A stretch of DNA of 64,000 bases from Flavobacteriales bacterium (GTDB lineage: Bacteria; Bacteroidota; Bacteroidia; Flavobacteriales_F; PHOS-HE28), in the NCBI GenBank assembly GCA_016710015.1, contig JADJLR010000002.1, positions 558,001-622,000 on the forward strand, read 5' to 3'. Each line of letters begins with the position of its first letter. Within the stretch, counting starts at the first letter, position 1. Positions 16,074 to 25,260 of the stretch are shown piece after piece. The notes beneath the pieces are model-generated. The model did not search any database. It saw only the letters and a list, made by a program, of their open reading frames with translations, and was not told the origin of the DNA. Made by a program: the position numbers and the translations under genes.

Positions 16074-17027
16074 TTACAGGATCCCTTCCACGATCCGATC
16101 GACGGTAACCCCTTCGGCCTCCGCCTTGTAATTCCGAACGAGCCGGTGGCGAAGGATCGGCAGGGCAATGGCTTGAACATCTGCGATATCCGGTGAGAAT
16201 CGACCGTGGGCCAAGGCGTGGCACTTCGCCCCCACCACAAGGAATTGAGAGGCTCGGGGTCCCGCACCCCAACTGACGTGATCGGTGATGATCGCCGGAG
16301 CACCCTGTACGCCGGGGCGTGTGCGCGTGGCGAGTTTCACGGCATATTCCAACACATTGTCCGCGACCGGGACCCGACGTACCAAGGCTTGGTAGCTGAG
16401 GATCTCCTCCGAGGTGAGCACTGGGCTGATGCTCGCCTTTACATCGCCGGTCGTGGCTTTTACCACTTCCATTTCCTCCTCGAAGGTCGGGTAGTCCACC
16501 CAGATGTTGAACATGAAGCGATCCAATTGCGCTTCGGGCAAGGGGTAGGTCCCCTCCTGTTCGATCGGGTTCTGGGTGGCCAACACGAAGAAGGGTTCTT
16601 GCAAGGGGTGTGTTGCACCGGCAGCGGTGACCGACTTTTCCTGCATGGCCTCCAGCAATGCTGCTTGGGTCTTGGGCGGAGTCCGGTTGATCTCATCCGC
16701 CAGAATGACGTTGGCGAAGATCGGTCCACGGACGAATCGGAAACGTCGGTCCTGGTCCAGGATCTCGGATCCGATGATGTCGCTGGGCATCAGGTCCGGT
16801 GTGAACTGGATGCGGTTGAAGGAAAGGCCCAAGGCCTGGGCCACCGAATTCACCAAAAGGGTCTTTGCCAAACCGGGAACACCCACGAGCAGACAATGGC
16901 CGCGACTGAAGATGCCTTGGAGCACAAGGTCCACCACTTGGTCCTGGCCGATGATGACCTTGTTGACCTCCGATCTAAGTCGGCGGTATTGCTCGCCGAA
17001 CTTCTCAACTGCCTGTGTATCACTCAT
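16074..17027 (-). CDS. MoxR-family AAA+ ATPase
   Basis: 317 aa. Seen: Walker A GVPGLAKT (49-56), Walker B VILADEIN (about 107-114), the sensor segment VLATQNPIEQEGTYPLPEAQLDRFM, and a C-terminal lid domain. MoxR ATPases act as chaperones that activate partner proteins, often with a DUF58/VWA protein. Those partners are not downstream here; instead the gene follows three periplasmic folding factors, starting 19 bases after the SurA-like gene, probably in one operon. The C-terminal end is ordinary for the family. Confidence 0.93.
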   Translation of the reverse strand: MSDTQAVEKFGEQYRRLRSEVNKVIIGQDQVVDLVLQGIFSRGHCLLVGVPGLAKTLLVNSVAQALGLSFNRIQFTPDLMPSDIIGSEILDQDRRFRFVRGPIFANVILADEINRTPPKTQAALLEAMQEKSVTAAGATHPLQEPFFVLATQNPIEQEGTYPLPEAQLDRFMFNIWVDYPTFEEEMEVVKATTGDVKASISPVLTSEEILSYQALVRRVPVADNVLEYAVKLATRTRPGVQGAPAIITDHVSWGAGPRASQFLVVGAKCHALAHGRFSPDIADVQAIALPILRHRLVRNYKAEAEGVTVDRIVEGIL

Positions 17028-17046
17028 GCTCTTCTAAACCTGCTGT

Positions 17047-18417
17047 TCAATTCCCGGTGGCGGTCTTCTTTGTCCAATCCTGCTGGAATGGACAGGTAGC
17101 GTACTCTTCATTCACCCGCACATAGGTGCCACCGATACGGTCCTTCACCCACGTATCTACGGCTTTGGAGCGTTCTTCGCCTTCTGCGGCCTGCTGGATC
17201 ATGCGGTAGTCCTCCTTCAAATTGGCCCGGTGCGGTTCTGTTCGCAAGATCAATTGAAGGATGCGGTAAGCCTTGCTCCCGTCGGGCATCACCACCAATT
17301 GCGGATCACTTACTTCCCCTTCCTTGAGTTTGTCCAACACGAAGAAGGCCTGCTGATCCAGCGCACCCATGTCCCAACGCGCCGTGTTGTTCACGGGTTC
17401 GATCACCACGCCGTTGGTGCCTTTGCTCTCCTCATCGTCGGAGTACTTGGCGGCCACTTCCGCGAAGGGCGCTTCACCGGCCCGGATCGATCGGGCTAAA
17501 CTATCCAACAGGACACGATCCAACTGCAATTCGGCGGAACCCACCTGCGGACGCATGAGTACATGACGCGCGTTGTAGTGTTCCCCCCGCCGCTCCACCA
17601 TTTGCATGAAATGATAGCCGTACTGGGTCTTGAACACTTGGCTCACCTCGCCTTCTTTCAAACTCATGGCAACGGCATCGAACTCCGGCACCATGGTCCC
17701 CACGGGCACCATGCCCAGTTCACCGCACTCTTTGGCAGATCCGGGGTCCTCGCTATAAAGGATGGCGACGGTACACATATCCTTCTCTCCCTTTAGGACA
17801 CTCTCGCGGAATTCTTCGATCTTGCGACGGACCCTTCGTTCCTCCTCGGTACTCGGTTTCGGCTCGCGCAGCACCATGGCATACTCCACCTCCGCGTTGA
17901 TCAGGGGAATGCTATCGTGCGGGATCCGGTTGAAGAAGCGCTGCACCTCGCGCGGAGTGATGCGCACGTCGGAAGTGAGTTTCTGCTGCATGGTCTGCAC
18001 CATGAGCTGGTCTTGCACCTGCTCCCGGAACTCGGCACGGATCTCCGCTATGGTCTTGCCGTAGAACTCCTCCAGCTTGACTTCGCCGCCCAGTTGCGAA
18101 GCGAAATACCGGATCCGGCGATCGAGTTCGGCATCCACCTGTACGTCATCCACCACTACACTATCGATGCGACCCTGTTCGATCAGCAATTTCTCGAAGA
18201 GCAGATCCTCCAATTCCCCGCAGGTGCTTTCCCGATCCACGATCGAACCATTCTGCCGAGCTTGTTCCGATCGTGCGGTGACTTCGGAGTGCAGAATGGC
18301 CTCGCGCCCGAGTACCGCAACGACCCGGTCGATGACGATCCCGGCGGGCTGCCCCACCGCCACACCGGTCAACAGTGCGAATAGCAGGCTAAGGGTCGAA
18401 GCGTTCCACATCTTCAT
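17047..18417 (-). CDS. SurA-like periplasmic peptidyl-prolyl isomerase
   Basis: 456 aa. Seen: signal peptide (LSLLFALLTGVAVGQ), a SurA N-terminal chaperone domain (IVIDRVVAVLGREAILHSEV), and two parvulin/PpiC domains, the first around DMCTVAILYSEDPGSAKECGELG ending YGYHFMQMVERR, the second around ARHVLMRPQVG. Assists outer-membrane protein folding. Of several nearby ATGs, the one before KMWNASTLS gives the best signal peptide; the gene then overlaps the upstream lipoprotein gene by 29 bases. Part of a probable four-gene operon ending with moxR. Confidence 0.9.
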   Translation of the reverse strand: MKMWNASTLSLLFALLTGVAVGQPAGIVIDRVVAVLGREAILHSEVTARSEQARQNGSIVDRESTCGELEDLLFEKLLIEQGRIDSVVVDDVQVDAELDRRIRYFASQLGGEVKLEEFYGKTIAEIRAEFREQVQDQLMVQTMQQKLTSDVRITPREVQRFFNRIPHDSIPLINAEVEYAMVLREPKPSTEEERRVRRKIEEFRESVLKGEKDMCTVAILYSEDPGSAKECGELGMVPVGTMVPEFDAVAMSLKEGEVSQVFKTQYGYHFMQMVERRGEHYNARHVLMRPQVGSAELQLDRVLLDSLARSIRAGEAPFAEVAAKYSDDEESKGTNGVVIEPVNNTARWDMGALDQQAFFVLDKLKEGEVSDPQLVVMPDGSKAYRILQLILRTEPHRANLKEDYRMIQQAAEGEERSKAVDTWVKDRIGGTYVRVNEEYATCPFQQDWTKKTATGN

Positions 18418-19273
18418 TGTCGATGGCATCCTTGTACACATCTTCACGCATCGCTGCGATCAGTTGAAGCTTCCGTTGATTCAGGAGGATCGAGCGTATA
18501 TCCTGTTCGACAAGTTCGACCGGAGCGGGTGAGGTGCTGTCCTTCGATCCGACGACCTCGATGAACCACGCTGCCGTTCCTTCCTTCACCACACGTTTGC
18601 CGACTTTGGACAAAGGTCCGGTTTCTTCGGCTGGCAATGCCATCGCCGTACGCAGTTCCATTTCACTGATCCAACTTTCCGTGCGGTCGATGATGGAAAC
18701 CCCACGCTGGGCCAGCCAGATCTCAACGTCGCGTCTTTCGTCCAGATCACCCCGTAGGAATCGCTCCTCCATCTTCCGAAGAACACGTTTCTCCGCTTCG
18801 TTCACCTTGAACCAGCGAACGCGTAAGATATTGTCCTTCAATTCGAAATTGGCTTGATTGGCATCGTAGTACGCGGCTATTTCCTGTGCTGAAACCGCCG
18901 TGTCCAACTTCTGCTGGACCAATGCTTGCTCGTAATTGAAGATCACGAGGGAACGCCTATAATCCTCGATCTGCGCTTCCATATCCGATCCTACCGGGGG
19001 TTGGTTCAGTTCCGATACATGAAGGACCACTTGCTGCCGCAACCAGCCGTCGATGAAGCGTTCCGCTAGAGCGGTGCTGTCCTCCGGTGTGGATTCCAGA
19101 GGGATCACTTGCCGTAGTTCACTCCACCGAAGGACCTGATCGTATGCCCGTGCCAATACCCGATCACCAGCACCCTCCTTGGCCGAGGTGCATGCTATGC
19201 AACCCACTGCGAAAATCCCAGCTGTCCAGATCTGTACTCGGTCGAACTTGAGGGATCGCTGCACCTCGATCAC
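18389..19273 (-). CDS. SurA/PrsA-like lipoprotein without a recognisable isomerase domain
   Basis: 294 aa. Seen: a hydrophobic leader ending FAVGCIAC, compatible with lipidation at either cysteine; a mainly helical body with a SurA/PrsA N-domain flavour (ERFIDGWLRQQVVLHVSEL; AVSAQEIAAYYDANQANF). The parvulin core seen in both neighbours (GGDLG...RYGYHIIK) is missing. It is sandwiched between two PPIases, so a dedicated chaperone partner is the likeliest role. The start is a GTG whose bases overlap the upstream stop as GTGA, a coupling signal that decides the start. Confidence 0.75.
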   Translation of the reverse strand: MIEVQRSLKFDRVQIWTAGIFAVGCIACTSAKEGAGDRVLARAYDQVLRWSELRQVIPLESTPEDSTALAERFIDGWLRQQVVLHVSELNQPPVGSDMEAQIEDYRRSLVIFNYEQALVQQKLDTAVSAQEIAAYYDANQANFELKDNILRVRWFKVNEAEKRVLRKMEERFLRGDLDERRDVEIWLAQRGVSIIDRTESWISEMELRTAMALPAEETGPLSKVGKRVVKEGTAAWFIEVVGSKDSTSPAPVELVEQDIRSILLNQRKLQLIAAMREDVYKDAIDNEDVERFDP

Positions 19274-21426
19274 TTTATGGAGTAGAGCACGTCTTGATCC
19301 ACGGTTACGGGGTACTTGGCACGTAGTTCAGCGATCCATGCCTTCTCCAGGCTGTCTTGGTATGCTGCGGTGATCAAGCCACGAGCCTCATCCATGGTCT
19401 TGGGTTCCGGTACGCGAACGCCCTTTATATCGGCAATGAGGACACTGCCGTCCACTTGAACGTCCGGTCCGAGGCCGGGCTTGCTCATCCCTTTGAGGTA
19501 AGGCTTGCTTTCTGCTGTGAACAACCCACTTTCAATGGACAGCGCCAAGGGGTCGGTCTTGTTCACGATGGCCAACAACGCATCCCCACGCTTGCCCTTC
19601 TTCAACAAGCCGCGCACTTCCTTCGCGACGACCGTACTGGAGCAGATGTAAAGGTCGGCATCGAACCGCGTGTCCCACATGAAATCCAACTTGTTCGCCT
19701 CGTAGAACGCTTCGAGTCCGGCGGTATCACGCACGGCTTTTCCCCAAACCTTTTGATCCGTGAGTTCGAAGAGCAGAATACCGTCGCGATACTCCTTCAT
19801 GAGCAGGCGGAATTCCGTGTACTTGGCCTCCAGGTTCTGGTCCTCGTACCCGATGATGCGCTCATCTGCGAATTCGTTGAACCGTGTCTCGACCAATTCC
19901 TTGATCGGGATGACGCGCTCGCGCCGTTGTTTCGCATCGATGTGGTCCAATAGATCTTTCTGTGTGTAGGTTCCGCCTTTGAACGCAAAGACCGGCTTGG
20001 TCATCTTTTCGGCTTTCTTGCGATCGTATGTCCAACCCTCCATGATGGTGCGCACGACCACGGTATCCTCCATGGTCTGGGGCATCTCATCGTACTGCTT
20101 GCTCTTGACGTTCATCATGTGGCCATCTTTCATCGAACCGAGCACTTCACGGCGGTAGCGCTTGCCATTCTCCACGAACGGACCTTCCACAACGTTCTTC
20201 CGAATCAACGTATCGCTTATCGAGGTTCCCTTCTTGAAGACGCTCGAGTCCACCATGGCCATGACGGCCTTGAGGTTCTGTGGATAGGCGGTGTATCCAT
20301 GATCCTTCCGCAAGCGTTCGATGAAGACCTTTTGGGTCAGTTCTGCTCGGCTGTCCCGCGCGATCTTGTTCTTCAATTCGGTCTTTGCCCCATCGTAGGA
20401 AGGGAGCGGCTGTTTCTCCAACAACTTAATGATGTGCCAGCCATACCGTGACTTGATCGGTGCGCTCAGGTCACCATCGTTGTTCAAGGCGAAGGCGGCA
20501 TCCTCGAATTCCTCGATCATCTTGCCCGTTCCGAACATGGGCAATTCGCCGCCCTTGGTATTGGAACTTTCGTCCTCGCTGTATTTCAAGGCCGCGTCGG
20601 CGAACGGGAGCTTGCCCGAGGCGATCTGGCCGTGGACCTCCTTGATGCGCTGTTCGATGGCCGCTTGTTTCTCCGGTGTTTCTTGGTCGGTGCTACGCAT
20701 CATGATGTGCGCAACCTTGACCTGACCGCGAGCAGGGCGACGATCCACCACTTTGATGATGTGATAGCCAAAGCGGGTGCGTACTGGCGGGCTCACCTCT
20801 CCGGGCTTGGTATTGTAGGCTGCGCTTTCGAAGGGATACACCATTTGCAGGGCACTGAACCAGCCGAGGTCTCCTCCATTCTTGGCCGCGCTGGGATCCT
20901 CTGACCCGCCTTTGCCCTGTGCCACGGATGCGAAGTCCTCTCCTTTCATGACCCGTTCACGCAATGCAGTGATCCGTTTCCAGGCGATCAGGGTATCCTC
21001 TGGGGATGCGTCAGCCGCTACCTGGACCAGGATGTGGCTGGCACGGACTTCTTGCTGCATACGGTCGAACGCCTCCTGCATGAGCGATTCATTCAACTCC
21101 CGATCGATGAGATACGGACGCGCAAGTTGCTTGCGGTACCCATCCAGTTCGTTCCGGAACTTGGAAATGGTATCCATGCCCAAGGTCTCTGCCTCGCGCA
21201 CCTTTAGTTTGTAGTTGATGAAGAGGTCCAAGTACTCATCCAGATCAGCCTTGGTGACCTGAGCATCCTTGTTGTTCTTCTTGTAGATGGCTTCGAATTC
21301 GCTACGCGGGACGGTCCGCCCATCCACGGTCATGATCACCGGGTCCGTAGTCGTCCCATTCTGTGCGGTCACACCGCTCACGAGCAGTCCGCAAACTGCG
21401 ATCAATACCGATCCGATCTTCTCCAT
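19270..21426 (-). CDS. Periplasmic peptidyl-prolyl isomerase with two parvulin domains
   Basis: 718 aa. Seen: signal peptide (IAVCGLLVSGVTAQ), an N-terminal chaperone segment (VPRSEFEAIYKKNNKDA; YLDLFINYKLKVREAE), and two parvulin domains: VRASHILVQV...GGDLGWFSALQMVYPFE...RFGYHIIKVVDR, then VAHIMMRS...GGELPMFGTGKMIEEFE...RYGWHIIKLLEK. A long C-terminal half (about 370-718) resembles the chaperone parts of SurA/PpiD but has no further named domain. First gene of the folding-factor operon, preceded by a -7 box on the minus strand. A homologous arrangement of consecutive SurA-like genes is common in Bacteroidota. Confidence 0.9.
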   Translation of the reverse strand: MEKIGSVLIAVCGLLVSGVTAQNGTTTDPVIMTVDGRTVPRSEFEAIYKKNNKDAQVTKADLDEYLDLFINYKLKVREAETLGMDTISKFRNELDGYRKQLARPYLIDRELNESLMQEAFDRMQQEVRASHILVQVAADASPEDTLIAWKRITALRERVMKGEDFASVAQGKGGSEDPSAAKNGGDLGWFSALQMVYPFESAAYNTKPGEVSPPVRTRFGYHIIKVVDRRPARGQVKVAHIMMRSTDQETPEKQAAIEQRIKEVHGQIASGKLPFADAALKYSEDESSNTKGGELPMFGTGKMIEEFEDAAFALNNDGDLSAPIKSRYGWHIIKLLEKQPLPSYDGAKTELKNKIARDSRAELTQKVFIERLRKDHGYTAYPQNLKAVMAMVDSSVFKKGTSISDTLIRKNVVEGPFVENGKRYRREVLGSMKDGHMMNVKSKQYDEMPQTMEDTVVVRTIMEGWTYDRKKAEKMTKPVFAFKGGTYTQKDLLDHIDAKQRRERVIPIKELVETRFNEFADERIIGYEDQNLEAKYTEFRLLMKEYRDGILLFELTDQKVWGKAVRDTAGLEAFYEANKLDFMWDTRFDADLYICSSTVVAKEVRGLLKKGKRGDALLAIVNKTDPLALSIESGLFTAESKPYLKGMSKPGLGPDVQVDGSVLIADIKGVRVPEPKTMDEARGLITAAYQDSLEKAWIAELRAKYPVTVDQDVLYSIK

Positions 21427-21490
21427 GGCAGTCTCGTATTCAATTGCTTGCGACCCACAAACGACGACCTGCCGGGGGGTACAAGGGTGG

Positions 21491-21498
21491 CAAATGTA
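21491..21498 (-). promoter_or_regulatory. Candidate -7 box for the folding-factor operon
   Basis: TACATTTG on the minus strand matches TAnnTTTG exactly; the leader to the ATG would be about 60 bases. No convincing -33 TTG at the usual spacing. A short hairpin (CTCGGC/GCCGAG, 21508-21525) lies just upstream but lacks a T run. Confidence 0.4.
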
Positions 21499-21563
21499 AC
21501 CGATCGCCTCGGCGGCGGTGCCGAGTGCGGTCCGTTAAAATGATCGAAGGGAAGAGTTCTTTT

Positions 21564-23087
21564 TTAGCGGTGACTGTAATTCGGGGCCTCACGCGTGACC
21601 TGCACATCGTGCGGATGGCTTTCGCGCATACCCGCCATAGTGATCCGAATGAATTTGGCCTTGCGAAGCGCTTCCATGTCCGCTGCACCGCAATACCCCA
21701 TCCCGGCCTTCAATCCGCCCACAAGTTGGTGAACCACCTCGGCGAGTTTCCCTTTGTAAGGCACACGGCCACTGATGCCTTCGGGTACCAGCTTCTTGAT
21801 GTCGTCCTCTGCATCTTGGAAGTACCGATCCTTGCTCCCTTGCTGCATGGCTTCGATGGACCCCATACCGCGGTACGATTTGAAGTGTCGCCCTTCGTAA
21901 ATGATCGTCTCCCCGGGACTTTCCTCCACCCCTGCGAGCATGCTACCGACCATGACGGTTCCAGCGCCGGCCGCCATGGCCTTGACGATGTCGCCCGTGT
22001 ATCGGATCCCCCCATCGGCGATCACGGGAACACCGGAGTCCTTGAGGGCTTCTACGCAGTCCAGTACAGCGGTCAGTTGGGGCACCCCGACACCAGCGAT
22101 CACCCGGGTGGTGCAAATACTTCCTGGGCCGATGCCCACCTTGATGGCATCTGCACCCGCCTCCACGAGGGCCTTAGCTGCTTGTGCCGTTGCGACGTTC
22201 CCGACAATGACCTCCACACCGGGGAGCTTCTCCTTCACCGACCGGAGCATCTGTAATACGCCTCGGCTGTGGCCATGGGCGGTATCGATCACCAGGGCAT
22301 CCACACCAGCATCCACCAAGGCCTGAGCACGCTCCATGGTATCCGCAGTAACGCCAACGGCCGCAGCCACTCGCAAGCGCCCTAACTTGTCCTTGCATGC
22401 ATTGGGGCGCTGTTTCAGTTTGATGATGTCCTTGTAGGTGATCAGACCGACGAGTTTGCCGGTCGCATTCACAACAGGGAGTTTCTCGATCTTGTGTTCT
22501 TGCAGGATATCCTCGGCTTGTGCCATGGATGTATCCGGTTTGGCCGTGATGATCTTCTCCTTGGTCATCACATCGGCGACGGGCCGGTCCATTTTCTTCT
22601 CGAAACGGAGGTCGCGGTTGGTCACGATCCCGACCAGTTGATCATCTGCACCCACCACCGGGATGCCACCGATCTTGTGTTCGGCCATTAGCCGCAGCGC
22701 ATCCATCACCAAGGCACGTTCATTCAGCTTCACCGGATCCAAGATGATGCCGCTCTCGGACCGTTTTACGCGCCGCACTTCTGCAGCTTGCTCAGCGATC
22801 GATTGATTCTTGTGGATCACCCCGATACCACCCTGCTGTGCGATCGCGATGGCCAATTCAGCTCCGGTAACGGTATCCATGGCGGCAGAGACCACGGGGA
22901 TGTTCAACCGGATGTTGCGCGTGAACCAGGACCGGATGTCGACCTCACGGGGCAATACCTCACTGTACGCAGGTACCAACAAAACATCATCATAGGTCAA
23001 CCCTTCCCCGATGATCTTCCCGTTCTCACCATTGGCAGACCGGGGTTCGGCTACTTTGGTCCGAGGGGTAGCAGTGGATCGTTCCAT
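21564..23087 (-). CDS. guaB: Inosine-5'-monophosphate dehydrogenase
   Basis: Oxidises IMP to XMP, the committed step of GTP synthesis. 507 aa. Seen: N-terminal barrel segment (LTYDDVLLVPAYSEVLPRE), a CBS pair inserted at about 110-225 (VKLNERALVMDALRLMAE; AKPDTSMAQAEDILQEHK), and the catalytic loop GIGPGSICTTR with Cys325, followed by the flap region (YRGMGSIEAMQQGSKDRY). The ATG before ERSTATPRT is chosen over a TTG two codons earlier. A perfect -7 box (TACTTTTG) ends only three bases before this ATG, so either the mRNA is leaderless or the gene is read from the upstream cargo gene, whose stop is 34 bases away. Confidence 0.97.
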   Translation of the reverse strand: MERSTATPRTKVAEPRSANGENGKIIGEGLTYDDVLLVPAYSEVLPREVDIRSWFTRNIRLNIPVVSAAMDTVTGAELAIAIAQQGGIGVIHKNQSIAEQAAEVRRVKRSESGIILDPVKLNERALVMDALRLMAEHKIGGIPVVGADDQLVGIVTNRDLRFEKKMDRPVADVMTKEKIITAKPDTSMAQAEDILQEHKIEKLPVVNATGKLVGLITYKDIIKLKQRPNACKDKLGRLRVAAAVGVTADTMERAQALVDAGVDALVIDTAHGHSRGVLQMLRSVKEKLPGVEVIVGNVATAQAAKALVEAGADAIKVGIGPGSICTTRVIAGVGVPQLTAVLDCVEALKDSGVPVIADGGIRYTGDIVKAMAAGAGTVMVGSMLAGVEESPGETIIYEGRHFKSYRGMGSIEAMQQGSKDRYFQDAEDDIKKLVPEGISGRVPYKGKLAEVVHQLVGGLKAGMGYCGAADMEALRKAKFIRITMAGMRESHPHDVQVTREAPNYSHR

Positions 23088-23121
23088 GCACAAAAGTACA
23101 TCTCCGGAACGATCCGACGTT

Positions 23122-25254
23122 TCAGTCGCGTGCCGTCAGCATGGTCACCGTGCCCCGTTTCTCGAATACACGGCCTTCCCCATTCTCGAACCTGCAGTAA
23201 TAGCCGTACACCCCAAGAGGGACAGGACTGCCGCTCGCTGTACCGTCCCAAGGTTGTTCCGGATCATTGGTGGTCCAGAACACTTGTCCCCACCGGTTGA
23301 TGATGGAGAGCTCGTAATCGGAAACATCCACGTAGGACATCACCGGTTTGAATACCGGATTGTACCCTCCGATCACGAATGCGTTGGGGATGTACACCAG
23401 ATCCTCTTGGACCGAACATACCACATTGCTTTGCGAGGTTGCGTTGATCCCGCTCGCATTGCCAGCTTCCAAAGCCACTACATAATAGCAGAACCGGCCC
23501 GTGGTGCTGGTGAGTCCAGAGACATCATCCAAAGCCTCCCATGGCTCCGGAGCAACGATATTGAGCAATTGGAACGGACCGTCCTCGATGCTGCGGTGGA
23601 TCGAATAGACCTGCACTTCCCCGTCCCAATCTTCATAGCCGTTCCATTCCAAACGGTCGATGCCTGTTAATTCCGCTGTCGCCTTGAGCAGGATATTGCC
23701 CCCCACATTGCTGACGACGGATGCGCTCCCACACCCATCCAGGACCACCACCCGGTAGCGGTAGCTATTGGTGGCCGGTCGTACATCGGTATCCGTGAAG
23801 ACCAGCACTGGGTTTGCGCTGGGTGCTCGCCCATCGATCCCTTCGAACGGCTCGCCATTCACAGAACGTTCTAGGCGATACCCTTGCACGTTGGCCAGCA
23901 CATCGATGCTGTCCACGATGGTAATGAGCTCTTCGTCATCCACAGTGACCGTGCGCAGGTAGTTGAATGTCGGCAGCCCCGGATAGTCCGTGATCACGCA
24001 GGTCCGATCGGAAAGGGAAGTGGTCGATAGATCATCCCGGACCGCTGTAACGGCATAGCAATAGGTCCTGAACGGCGCCACCTCATGCGTGAAGAACGTT
24101 GTGGAGCCATCCGTGGAACCCAATACGGACCATAGACCATTGTCCACTTGCACATGGATCCGGTATTCTCCTACGGCCCAACCAACATACGGTGACCACG
24201 ATAAAGTGACCAAAGCCGCACATTCATCATAGACCTGGTCCAGGAACATGGTGGTGTGCATAGGGCGCGTGGCACTGGTGTTCGGGCTGGGCGGTACCCC
24301 GACCTCACAGGTATCGAATGCCGCGATGGTGTAGGATTCGATCCCCAGACCGGCCTCGCTATCCGACCATTCGTAACTTGTGTTGAATTGCCCGTAGACC
24401 GTATCGATCACCACCGCACCGACCGGAGCTTGGTAAACGATGATGTAACCATCCGTATCCGGTTCCGGACTCGGTTCCCAATCCACTGTGGCAAGTCCGG
24501 ACAAGGTATCCACAGTGACCGACGTGATGACCGGAGACGTTGGCGGGGTGACATCGCGAAAAACATCACCGTCCCAATTGCTGCTGGAGGAGCAACCCCG
24601 GGAATCCCCACGCTCCACGTGGAAGGTGAGCGAATCCTCGCAGATGGACACGACGTGCTGATAGGCGAAAGTGGTAGTCGACACCTCGGCAAGCAGTTGC
24701 AGCACCCCGATGGGGTATTCCAGCCACACGCTGAATGTATCATCCGCTGTCGGTGCCACAGCAAGCGCATTCCAGGAAAGGTCCGCATTGCCGGGTGGGG
24801 CGCTTTGGAACACCTGTAGAAAGATGGTCGAAACCGTGTCGCTCGGCAGGGATTCCTCTGGACCAGCACCCGATGTGAACGTGGTGATGTAGTAGAATCG
24901 GGGCCCTGTAGCAGCACCCGCTAATGGGTCTACGACGGAGGTCGTTCCAATGGCCCCGATCGGCGGCAAAGCGATATATGGGCCGATCGCCGCTGGTGCC
25001 CGATAGATCTGATAATACCCGAACTCGTTACCGGGATCTGGCGGTGCGGACCAGGTCAAGGTGGTCGCCCCGGTCTGGTCCACACTGACGCAATGCAAGG
25101 TGGTAGGTGCCAGTGCCGCATGTGCGCTAATGGTGAACCCGGCCAACAAGGCCCCTACGCAGCACCGACGCAGCGCTCGATCCAGGATTTCCAATGATCT
25201 CGTCACTAGTGGTATAGACGATGAAGGCGTGTCCAATGTTGCCACGACCATCAT
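23122..25254 (-). CDS. Secreted multidomain protein with T9SS type B (gliding-motility) sorting domain
   Basis: 710 aa. Seen: N-terminal hydrophobic segment (CCVGALLAGFTISAHA) after an unusually long 30-residue leader; several fibronectin-III-like repeats (LTWSAPPDPGNEFGYYQIYR; VDWEPSPEPDTDGYIIVY; LSWSPYVGWAVGEYRIHV), and the C-terminal gliding-motility-associated domain (YIPNAFVIGGYNPVFKP ... INRWGQVFWTTN ... GVYGYYCRFE). Exported to the surface by T9SS. Begins six bases after the nitronate monooxygenase-like gene and ends 34 bases before guaB, so three unrelated functions may share one transcript. No specific ligand can be inferred. Confidence 0.88.
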   Translation of the reverse strand: MMVVATLDTPSSSIPLVTRSLEILDRALRRCCVGALLAGFTISAHAALAPTTLHCVSVDQTGATTLTWSAPPDPGNEFGYYQIYRAPAAIGPYIALPPIGAIGTTSVVDPLAGAATGPRFYYITTFTSGAGPEESLPSDTVSTIFLQVFQSAPPGNADLSWNALAVAPTADDTFSVWLEYPIGVLQLLAEVSTTTFAYQHVVSICEDSLTFHVERGDSRGCSSSSNWDGDVFRDVTPPTSPVITSVTVDTLSGLATVDWEPSPEPDTDGYIIVYQAPVGAVVIDTVYGQFNTSYEWSDSEAGLGIESYTIAAFDTCEVGVPPSPNTSATRPMHTTMFLDQVYDECAALVTLSWSPYVGWAVGEYRIHVQVDNGLWSVLGSTDGSTTFFTHEVAPFRTYCYAVTAVRDDLSTTSLSDRTCVITDYPGLPTFNYLRTVTVDDEELITIVDSIDVLANVQGYRLERSVNGEPFEGIDGRAPSANPVLVFTDTDVRPATNSYRYRVVVLDGCGSASVVSNVGGNILLKATAELTGIDRLEWNGYEDWDGEVQVYSIHRSIEDGPFQLLNIVAPEPWEALDDVSGLTSTTGRFCYYVVALEAGNASGINATSQSNVVCSVQEDLVYIPNAFVIGGYNPVFKPVMSYVDVSDYELSIINRWGQVFWTTNDPEQPWDGTASGSPVPLGVYGYYCRFENGEGRVFEKRGTVTMLTARD

Positions 25255-25260
25255 TTCTGT

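Noticed and set aside
21508..21525. Hairpin CTCGGC/GCCGAG between guaB and the folding-factor operon
   Set aside because: No T run after it on the guaB strand; lies next to the downstream promoter, so no clear function assigned.
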